Below are positions 1-4,521 of a stretch of DNA of 7,001 nucleotides, piece after piece. Positions within the stretch are counted from its first letter, which is position 1. Each line of letters begins with the position of its first letter. The translations under genes and the position numbers were made by a program. The stretch is from an uncultured Phascolarctobacterium sp. (lineage in GTDB: Bacteria > Bacillota > Negativicutes > Acidaminococcales > Acidaminococcaceae), in NCBI GenBank assembly GCA_900544885.1, contig UQWU01000064.1, positions 1 through 7,001 of the forward strand, written 5' to 3'. The notes under the pieces were generated by a model. It worked only from the letters and a program-made list of their open reading frames with translations. It was not told where the DNA came from and did no database searches.

Positions 1-455
1 GCAGTAAAAGCAAGAGTGATAACGTTATATTAACTCTTGTAGAACGTCTTACACGCAAGTACATAGCCATTAAAATCGAAGGAAAAACAACATCTTCCGT
101 TAGTAAAGCTATGGAATACTTGAAAAATTACTATGGCGATAAGTTTAGCCAGATATTCAAAACTATAACAAGTGATAACGGTAGTGAATTTGCTGAACTC
201 GCAAAGCTTGAAGATAACACAAAGACAAAAGTATACTTTGCCCACCCTTACAGTTCATGGGAAAGAGGTTCTAACGAACGTCACAATGGTCTTTTAAGAA
301 GATTTATTCCTAAAGGAAAGAGAATAGGCAAATATACTTCTGATGATATTCTGTTGACAGCAGATTGGTGTAATTTGTTACCCAGGAAAATACTCGGATA
401 CAAATCACCTGATGATCTATTCGAGAATGAGCTTGATAAGATTTATGCAGCTTGA
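1..455 (+). CDS. IS30-family transposase, C-terminal part (5' end outside window)
   Basis: The reading frame is open from base 3 with no start needed, so the ATG at 111 is internal and the true start lies upstream of the window. About 150 residues are visible. The segment T-S-D-N-G-S-E-F (bases about 165-190) carries the second catalytic aspartate of the DDE transposase core, and W-E-R-G-S-N-E-R-H-N-G with the following R-R-F-I-P-K-G (about 258-315) is the IS30-family signature with the catalytic glutamate. The first aspartate should lie just before the window. The product cuts and joins the IS ends during transposition. The visible part has no frameshift or premature stop. Family assignment is firm; whether the whole gene is intact cannot be seen. 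Confidence 0.92.
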   Translation, partial: SKSKSDNVILTLVERLTRKYIAIKIEGKTTSSVSKAMEYLKNYYGDKFSQIFKTITSDNGSEFAELAKLEDNTKTKVYFAHPYSSWERGSNERHNGLLRRFIPKGKRIGKYTSDDILLTADWCNLLPRKILGYKSPDDLFENELDKIYAA

Positions 456-457
456 TT

Positions 458-487
458 TTTTAAAAGTGTGCAACTTCTTATTGCAAT
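458..487 (+). repeat. Right terminal inverted repeat of the left IS30 copy
   Basis: Read as its reverse complement, this 30-base stretch matches the left end of the second IS30 element (6814-6843) at 24 of 30 positions by hand alignment, including an uninterrupted TTGCACAC core. IS30-family elements are known to have imperfect terminal repeats of roughly this length. The repeat starts three bases after the transposase stop codon. Confidence 0.75.
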
Positions 488-569
488 TTAGGATTAAGTC
501 TTTTCTTGCCTCACGCTGACGTTCCAGTTCTCCGTACAGATTTTGAATAGTTTTGATTCCTTGTTTCAT
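488..569 (-). pseudogene. Start of a small gene interrupted by IS30
   Basis: On the minus strand an ATG at 569 follows a strong ribosome binding site (TAGGAGGA, 581-588) at good spacing. The reading frame begins MKQGIKTIQN and continues with a charged, probably helical stretch rich in E, R, Q and K (about residues 13-26), then runs into the IS30 right end near base 487. In frame it would continue inside the IS to a stop at 417-419, giving an artificial 50-residue product. I do not recognise the family with confidence. The original 3' part may lie on the far side of the left IS copy, outside the window. A well-formed promoter lies upstream at 607-635. The excellent start signals argue that this was a real gene. 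Confidence 0.6.
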
Positions 570-606
570 GATACATTCCTCCTAAAAGTTGATATAGATT
601 TTGTTT

Positions 607-635
607 TGTATATAAATAACAGCAGCCCCGTGCAA
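607..635 (-). promoter_or_regulatory. Putative promoter of the interrupted gene
   Basis: On the minus strand TTGCAC (635-630), a 17-base spacer and TATACA (612-607) match the sigma-70/A pattern with ideal spacing, about 40 bases before the start codon at 569. The 11-bp palindrome 617-646 covers the spacer and flanks the -35 box, so a protein binding it could block the promoter. The promoter is predicted from sequence only. Confidence 0.5.
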
Positions 636-646
636 GGCTGCTGTTA
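617..646. repeat. 11-bp perfect inverted repeat (operator or hairpin)
   Basis: TAACAGCAGCC and GGCTGCTGTTA flank an 8-base loop. There is no clean T-run on either side, so a terminator is less likely than for the hairpin next to it. Its overlap with the putative promoter at 607-635 makes an operator possible. Confidence 0.6.
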
Positions 647-661
647 GAATTTTAGGCATAG

Positions 662-693
662 AAAAAGCCCAGATACATTTAAGTATCTGGGCT
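662..693 (-). terminator. Intrinsic terminator downstream of the Mrr-like gene
   Basis: On the minus strand an 11-bp perfect stem (AGCCCAGATAC with GTATCTGGGCT, 6-base loop) is followed directly by a run of five T. It lies about 130 bases past the Mrr stop codon and just before the promoter of the interrupted gene, so it probably separates these two units. The stem is symmetrical, but only the minus strand carries the T-run immediately after it. Confidence 0.7.
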
Positions 694-716
694 AAACTGT
701 ATGTTCCTATGATCCT

Positions 717-752
717 TTGCAAGGGTAATCCTATATATTAGGATGCTTGCAA
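717..752. repeat. Two-part hairpin in the Mrr 3' region
   Basis: An outer stem TTGCAAG/CTTGCAA (717-723 with 746-752) and an inner stem ATCCTA/TAGGAT (728-733 with 739-744) are separated by a small asymmetric internal loop, with a TATAT apical loop. It lacks a T-run, so it is not a standard terminator. On the minus strand it would lie in the 3' untranslated region of the Mrr transcript and could stabilise it or be a remnant of a mobile element end. The role is unknown. Confidence 0.5.
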
Positions 753-823
753 GTTATTCATATCAATAATATATAATTGAAAAAATAAATTATAGCATTG
801 ATTCGTTTTACATTGTCAGCAAC

Positions 824-1759
824 TTAATCTTCTAAATAAAAATCATCCAAAACATAAGTTTTTACCGGTGTAATAAACAATTCATATTTTATAACTAACC
901 TAATTAACTCATTGCCATCTATTAACGTAATAGGTGTTCCAGCTCTTGCAGCCTCACGAGCATTGTTTGTAAATCTACCATTAGTTATAAATACACCGTA
1001 GTCAGCCTGAAACTTATTCATAGCACCAAGAAACTGATTTATCTCTGGCTCACTTACTGGCGCGGCATTAAATCTTTTACACTGAATAACTACCCTCGTA
1101 GTCCTAAAATCGTCAGTATCTATATGATAACCATAACCGTCAATACCACCATCATTAGATATCTGAACACCTTTATTGGTAAACTGTACGCCCATCTTTG
1201 TAAGCAATGCTCTTGAAAATTGTTCAAATTTTGCAGGTGACATTTTAGCTATAGCATCTTGTAATTTAACATTAAAATCGTCTAATAATTCGCTCTCAGT
1301 AGATGAATTTTCACTTTCATCGTCCTCATCTATTTCTAAATTATCAGTTTCCTTTTTCTTGTTTTTATTTTTCTTAGAACTTTCTTCCCAATAAACTCTT
1401 GCCTTATCTCTAACCTCTGTTTGTACATCAAAATTATTAATGTCAATTTCAGAGCCTTTCTGAGTTAATATAATTTTAGGATTATATTTTACATAAGAAA
1501 CTATGTCCACAAAGCTTAATTCTTTTATGGCAAAATTAAATTTAAAATCAAATTTTTTATATTGATTTCCACTTCTGTTAGAAGTATAAATTTTTTGTTC
1601 AAATTCAGCTATATGCTCATCTTTTTCACATATTCTATCACGTATTTCAGACCTGTCCAATTGACCTCCAGCTTCTTGAAGTACTTCTATTATTGGTTTT
1701 ATAAGGTATGATACCTGCATTTCTGTATTTAAAGTATCATAGTAAATTTCGTTCATCAT
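824..1759 (-). CDS. Mrr-type restriction endonuclease (type IV-like)
   Basis: This encodes a 311-residue protein predicted to cut DNA, in Mrr relatives usually modified or foreign DNA. The N-terminal part (about residues 10-110) fits the Mrr winged-helix recognition domain. A low-complexity linker follows (about 125-160), first lysine-rich and then strongly acidic. The C-terminal part (about 170-285) is the Mrr catalytic domain, a PD-(D/E)xK fold: it has the M-S-P-A-K-F-E-Q-F helix, G-G-I-D-G with the metal-binding aspartate (about residue 207), and I-Q-C-K-R with the Q-x-K pair (lysine about 228). A GTG at 1765 is also in frame, but AAGGA (1767-1771) is one base from it and seven from the ATG at 1759, so I chose the ATG. 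The gene is visibly AT-rich compared with thi and tkt and lies between IS remnants, suggesting transfer. No methyltransferase gene is adjacent, as expected for a type IV enzyme. The target is unknown. Confidence 0.9.
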   Translation of the reverse strand: MMNEIYYDTLNTEMQVSYLIKPIIEVLQEAGGQLDRSEIRDRICEKDEHIAEFEQKIYTSNRSGNQYKKFDFKFNFAIKELSFVDIVSYVKYNPKIILTQKGSEIDINNFDVQTEVRDKARVYWEESSKKNKNKKKETDNLEIDEDDESENSSTESELLDDFNVKLQDAIAKMSPAKFEQFSRALLTKMGVQFTNKGVQISNDGGIDGYGYHIDTDDFRTTRVVIQCKRFNAAPVSEPEINQFLGAMNKFQADYGVFITNGRFTNNAREAARAGTPITLIDGNELIRLVIKYELFITPVKTYVLDDFYLED

Positions 1760-1810
1760 ACTCACATCCTTAAAAGATTTAAGCTATTTAAACCACTATA
1801 AATTATCTTT

Positions 1811-1834
1811 TTTGATAATAATTATATTATCAAA
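1811..1834. promoter_or_regulatory. Palindrome over the Mrr promoter (possible operator)
   Basis: TTTGATAAT and ATTATCAAA form perfect 9-bp arms around AATTAT. The site covers every candidate -10 box of the Mrr-like gene. This is the usual position for a repressor operator, though in such AT-rich DNA palindromes also arise by chance. No regulator gene is adjacent. Confidence 0.45.
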
Positions 1835-1852
1835 TATTCAGCATAATGTAAA
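1821..1852 (-). promoter_or_regulatory. Putative promoter of the Mrr-like gene
   Basis: On the minus strand TTTACA (1852-1847) can serve as -35. The -10 is ambiguous: TAATAT at 17-base spacing (1829-1824), GATAAT at 15 bases, or the perfect TATAAT (1826-1821) at 20 bases. All of them lie inside the palindrome 1811-1834. Transcription would start about 55-60 bases before the ATG at 1759. Confidence 0.4.
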
Positions 1853-1911
1853 AGTTATCACACACATTACACTAAAAAAACCCTTGGTCCTATGTCAAGA
1901 TTTAGTACAAG

Positions 1912-1937
1912 TTAAAATGAGGTTTTTCTCATCTTAA
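1912..1937 (-). terminator. Weak terminator-like hairpin at the IS3 remnant 3' end
   Basis: On the minus strand TTAAGATGAG and CTCATTTTAA pair over 10 bp with one G-U, around an A-rich loop. The transposase stop codon lies in the first arm. There is only a short T stretch, inside the second arm, so termination would be inefficient. It is the only candidate stop signal between thiE and the Mrr-like gene. Confidence 0.3.
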
Positions 1938-2092
1938 CCTGCCATCTGCAATTCGCCCTGCTGAAGCCTATGATACAGCTCTTCATAATCGTTTGGAGAC
2001 ATATAATCACAGTGACTATGAATTCGTTTCGTATTGTAGAATGCTTCTAAATACTCAAAAATCAAACGATATGCATGATTATAATCTCTGAT
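1934..2092 (-). pseudogene. IS3-family transposase, C-terminal fragment
   Basis: About 52 codons are open in this frame, bounded upstream by an in-frame stop (2093-2095). The fragment includes F-E-Y-L-E-A-F-Y-N-T-K-R-I-H-S and M-S-P-N-D-Y-E-E-L, matching the well-known C-terminal pattern (I-E-x-F-Y-N-x-x-R-x-H-S ... S-P-x-x-F/Y-E) of IS3/IS150-group transposases. No start codon with a ribosome binding site is present, and most of the integrase domain, including two of the three catalytic residues, is absent. It cannot encode a working transposase. Confidence 0.82.
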
Positions 2093-2126
2093 TTACAGTC
2101 CATAGCAGCATTATTGATATATTAAA

Positions 2127-2762
2127 TTATTCTTTACTATCCCTGATAGCCGCCAGCTTACGTACAGCCGAAGTAATATCCTGCTGTGCCAGAATGCCGC
2201 TGATGATGGCCGCACCGTTGGCACCTGTTGCCAGAACCTCTGCATAGTTGTCAACGTTAACACCGCCTATGCCCACCATGGGCACAGCTACGCTTTGACG
2301 AATAGCCTTCAGGTTTTCCAAGCCTAATTTATCCACACCGGCCTTAGTTTTCGTACCGAATACAGCACCACAGCCAAGATAATCAGCACCAGCAGCCACA
2401 GCCTTTTGTGCTTCTTCAGGATTATGTGCCGAAACACCGATAATAAAATCAGCACCGACTAACTTACGTACCACATGACAGGGCAAATCATCCTGTCCTA
2501 TATGTACACCTGCCGCACCTACTGCCAAAGCAACATCGACGCGGTCATTAATAATAAGCGGTACATGATAACAATCACACAAAGCCTTTAAAGCTTTTGC
2601 TTCGGCGTACATTTGCCCGCCGTCACCGTTTTTACTGCGATATTGGACTAAAGTTACGCCACCCTGCAGTGCCGCCTCCATACATTCTAAAAATGGACGT
2701 CCTGCCAAACAGCCTTCATCGGTCACAAGATAAATACTGTAATCTATTTGTGGCTTATTCAT
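2127..2762 (-). CDS. thiE: Thiamine-phosphate synthase
   Basis: ThiE condenses hydroxymethylpyrimidine diphosphate with thiazole phosphate to give thiamine phosphate in the cytosol. The 211-residue length is normal for this TIM-barrel enzyme. Visible family motifs are Q-Y-R-S-K (residues 40-44, diphosphate binding), I-N-D-R-V-D (71-76), G-V-H-I-G-Q-D-D (85-92, metal-binding aspartates), G-V-S-A-H (109-113), F-G-T-K-T-K (135-140), V-G-I-G-G-V (163-168) and A-I-I-S-G (185-189). The ATG overlaps the thiM stop in an ATGA arrangement and has only a weak upstream purine stretch, so translation is probably coupled to thiM. It is the last gene of the thiD-thiM-thiE operon. No clear terminator follows before the IS3 remnant, so some transcripts may continue toward the Mrr-like gene. 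Confidence 0.96.
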   Translation of the reverse strand: MNKPQIDYSIYLVTDEGCLAGRPFLECMEAALQGGVTLVQYRSKNGDGGQMYAEAKALKALCDCYHVPLIINDRVDVALAVGAAGVHIGQDDLPCHVVRKLVGADFIIGVSAHNPEEAQKAVAAGADYLGCGAVFGTKTKAGVDKLGLENLKAIRQSVAVPMVGIGGVNVDNYAEVLATGANGAAIISGILAQQDITSAVRKLAAIRDSKE

Positions 2763-3586
2763 GATACTTTTTCTTCAGGTTTCAGGTTAACTAAATTCCA
2801 TTTAGTAGTTACATGATAAACGCAATCCACCAAACGTACTTTAAACATACCCGGACCGTCCTTCTTCTCTAGGAAATTAGCCGCTAATTCTGCACTTTGA
2901 CCCATAATTACTACGCCTAAAGCAGCAGCAACCAGCATATCCTTAGTTACAGCGGCACAGCAGGCAACAAGCATGGTAGTCATGCAGCCGCTACCGGTAA
3001 TATCCTGCAGCAGCGGATGACCATTATTCAAAACAACTGCTTGTTTACCGTTGCTGATATTATCTACAGCACCAGTTACAGCAAAGACGCAATTAAATTT
3101 AGTAGCTGCATCCTTCGCAGTTTTCAATGCTTCGCCTTCCTCTACACCTGCTTCCAGGTTATCTACGCCATGACCGCCGGTTTTACCTAAAAGCAAAGCC
3201 TGACATTCGCTGAAATTGCCACGTACGATATCGATATAACCTTTATTAAGCAACTTCAAAGCGAAATCTAAACGCATAGTAGAAGCCATTACACCGACAG
3301 GATCTAAGACAACAGGAATACCTTTTTTCTTCGCTACCATAGCAGAACGCTCCATAGCGATTTGTTTATTAAAGTTCAATGTGCCCAAATTGATTACTAA
3401 AGCCTTAGCACCGGCAGTAATTTCTTCTACCTCCTCCGGCTCATCCGCCATTACAGGAGAACCGCCCGCAGCCAAAGTAATATCAGCACAGCTTTCTGCT
3501 GTTACATAATTAGTAATCGCATGGATTACAGGTTTTTGTTGATGGAGCTTTTCTACCAGCTCGCCAAAAGTATTTTTTAAATCCAT
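2759..3586 (-). CDS. thiM: Hydroxyethylthiazole kinase
   Basis: ThiM phosphorylates 4-methyl-5-(2-hydroxyethyl)thiazole with ATP, feeding ThiE, and is a salvage enzyme. The 275-residue protein has the ribokinase-like ThiM pattern: H-A-I-T-N-Y-V-T (22-29), G-G-S-P-V-M-A (41-47, substrate pocket with M46), L-D-P-V-G (94-98), V-R-G-N (121-124), A-V-T-G-A-V-D (169-175) and D-I-T-G-S-G-C-M (195-202). In the last of these, G-S-G-C forms the anion hole and C201 is the conserved cysteine. The start codon overlaps the thiD stop by one base (TAATG). There is no good ribosome binding site at normal distance, which points to termination-reinitiation coupling with thiD. Confidence 0.96.
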   Translation of the reverse strand: MDLKNTFGELVEKLHQQKPVIHAITNYVTAESCADITLAAGGSPVMADEPEEVEEITAGAKALVINLGTLNFNKQIAMERSAMVAKKKGIPVVLDPVGVMASTMRLDFALKLLNKGYIDIVRGNFSECQALLLGKTGGHGVDNLEAGVEEGEALKTAKDAATKFNCVFAVTGAVDNISNGKQAVVLNNGHPLLQDITGSGCMTTMLVACCAAVTKDMLVAAALGVVIMGQSAELAANFLEKKDGPGMFKVRLVDCVYHVTTKWNLVNLKPEEKVS

Positions 3587-4389
3587 TATTCTAAAATACC
3601 AGCCTTTCTGTATAAATCAACGAAATGATGAGTAGGACCACAACCACTGCCCAAAGCAATGCCATGAGCAATAGCCTCAGCCACATAAGCCTTAGATGCT
3701 GCTACAGCCTCCTCCAGGCTCATGCCCATCGCTAAATTAGCTGCCAGACTACTGGATAAAGTGCAGCCGGTGCCATGAGTATTTTTATTATTGATGCGTT
3801 TGCCGGCAAAACATTTTACTTCCTTGCCGTCATAGAGCAAATCATCAGCAGTATCTTCTAAATGACCACCCTTGACTAAAACAGCCTTAGCTCCTAAAGA
3901 CACAATTTTTTCTGCCGCCGGCAGCATATCTTTTTCACTAGTTATTTTCATCCCCGCAATAACTTCCGCCTCCGGTAAGTTTGGCGTAACTAAAGTTGCC
4001 AAAGGTAACAACTCTTTAATCAAAGTTTCACAAGCTTCCGGAGCAAGCAGCGGATAACCGCTTTTAGAAATCATGACCGGGTCTACGACAATGATTTTTG
4101 GTGCATATTTGCGTAAACAAGCTGCAATAGTTTTAATAATATCAATACGGGAAACCATACCTATTTTTACTGCATCCACGCGGATATCGTCAAAAACAGC
4201 TTCAATCTGTGCTTGTACAACAGCACTGTCAATATCCTGAACAGTGCGTACACCACAAGTATTTTGTGCTGTAACAGCAGTGATAACGCTCATACCAAAT
4301 GTGCCATGAGCAGCAAAAGTTTTTAAATCGGCCTGGATTCCTGCACCGCCGCTGGAATCACTGCCGGCAATAGTTAAAAGGTTTTTCAT
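3586..4389 (-). CDS. thiD: Hydroxymethylpyrimidine/phosphomethylpyrimidine kinase
   Basis: ThiD phosphorylates hydroxymethylpyrimidine twice, giving the diphosphate used by ThiE. The 267 residues match the family length and are not fused to ThiE or TenA as in some species. Motifs seen are I-A-G-S-D-S-S-G-G-A-G-I-Q-A-D (7-21), T-A-V-T-A-Q-N-T (37-44, with substrate-contacting Q42), K-I-G-M-V (75-79), V-V-D-P-V-M (101-106), T-P-N-L-P-E-A (135-141), K-G-G-H (173-176) and H-G-T-G-C-T-L-S (205-212, with catalytic C209). The ATG at 4389 follows a G-rich ribosome binding site (GGGGG, 4397-4401) at 7 bases. It is the first gene of the operon, so upstream control acts on all three genes. I see no TPP riboswitch between it and tkt, but there is a palindrome at 4415-4429. 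Confidence 0.96.
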   Translation of the reverse strand: MKNLLTIAGSDSSGGAGIQADLKTFAAHGTFGMSVITAVTAQNTCGVRTVQDIDSAVVQAQIEAVFDDIRVDAVKIGMVSRIDIIKTIAACLRKYAPKIIVVDPVMISKSGYPLLAPEACETLIKELLPLATLVTPNLPEAEVIAGMKITSEKDMLPAAEKIVSLGAKAVLVKGGHLEDTADDLLYDGKEVKCFAGKRINNKNTHGTGCTLSSSLAANLAMGMSLEEAVAASKAYVAEAIAHGIALGSGCGPTHHFVDLYRKAGILE

Positions 4390-4414
4390 GAGAGCTCCCC
4401 CTTCATTTCTTTTG

Positions 4415-4429
4415 ATAAGCAGAGCTTAT
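4415..4429. promoter_or_regulatory. Palindrome in the thiD leader (possible operator)
   Basis: ATAAGC and GCTTAT flank AGA, a perfect 15-bp odd palindrome between the probable promoter and the thiD ribosome binding site. Its position suits a repressor site or a small leader hairpin. No adjacent regulator gene supports either. Confidence 0.4.
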
Positions 4430-4432
4430 TTT

Positions 4433-4467
4433 ATGTATTCTATTTTATACTATTTTACGCAAAAAAT
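4433..4467 (-). promoter_or_regulatory. Probable promoter region of thiDME
   Basis: This very AT-rich stretch lies between the tkt terminator and thiD and must drive the operon unless tkt transcripts read through. On the minus strand TTGCGT (4462-4457) can act as -35, with ATACAT-like sequence about 18 bases on; a TATAAA (4449-4444) lacks a good -35. I cannot fix the exact boxes. Confidence 0.35.
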
Positions 4468-4477
4468 AAACATGCAA
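4451..4477. repeat. Upstream sequence shared with tkt (thiD copy)
   Basis: An exact 11-base TATTTTACGCA is followed, after an A-rich 10-base gap, by ATGCAA. The same two blocks in the same order and strand occur at 6601-6625 upstream of tkt, with an 8-base gap. The copy here overlaps the probable thiD promoter and ends next to the tkt terminator. It may be a shared regulatory site. Confidence 0.45.
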
Positions 4478-4503
4478 AAAGACCGAGGCAATAAAGCCTC
4501 GGC
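4476..4503 (-). terminator. Intrinsic terminator of tkt
   Basis: On the minus strand CCGAGGC pairs with GCCTCGG around a 6-base loop (stem 4483-4489 with 4496-4502), followed by TTTTT (4480-4476). It lies about 20 bases after the tkt stop codon and should largely separate tkt from the thi operon. It is one of the clearest sites in the window. Confidence 0.85.
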
Positions 4504-4521
4504 CCTTATAGTTAGTGGAGA

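Larger units (their letters stand above)
1..487 (+). mobile_element. IS30-family insertion sequence, right-hand part (left copy)
   Basis: This is the 3' part of an insertion sequence that starts before the window. It contains the end of a DDE transposase reading rightward and a right terminal inverted repeat ending near 487. The repeat matches, in inverted orientation, the left end of a second element at 6814, so both copies appear to belong to one IS type or to close relatives. The outer boundary at 487 is inferred from where the similarity between the two ends stops; it could be off by a few bases. To the right, the sequence changes to the beginning of an interrupted minus-strand gene. Confidence 0.85.
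1885..2115 (-). mobile_element. Decayed IS3-family insertion sequence remnant
   Basis: This minus-strand fragment keeps the last part of an IS3-family transposase gene and a probable element end. The outer end is placed at 1885, where a TGGTCCTATGTC-type sequence begins; IS3-family ends typically start with TG. The other side breaks off 10 to 35 bases from the thiE stop codon, and the rest of the element is missing. In another frame, at about 2112-2098, the residues N-A-A-M-D resemble the D-N-A-x-M-E-S motif of these transposases, which suggests an internal deletion plus frameshift. The boundary near thiE is uncertain. Confidence 0.65.

Noticed and set aside
30..245. Minus-strand open frame over the IS30 transposase
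   Set aside because: It is antisense to the clearly coding transposase, with no ribosome binding site or family resemblance.
1176..1394. Plus-strand open frame inside the Mrr-like gene
   Set aside because: It is the reverse of the nuclease coding region and its serine/leucine-rich composition reflects the complement of the acidic linker.
4390..4521. TPP riboswitch before thiD
   Set aside because: The conserved CUGAGA and ACCUGA-type blocks are not present on the minus strand; the interval is mostly AT-rich promoter sequence and the tkt terminator.
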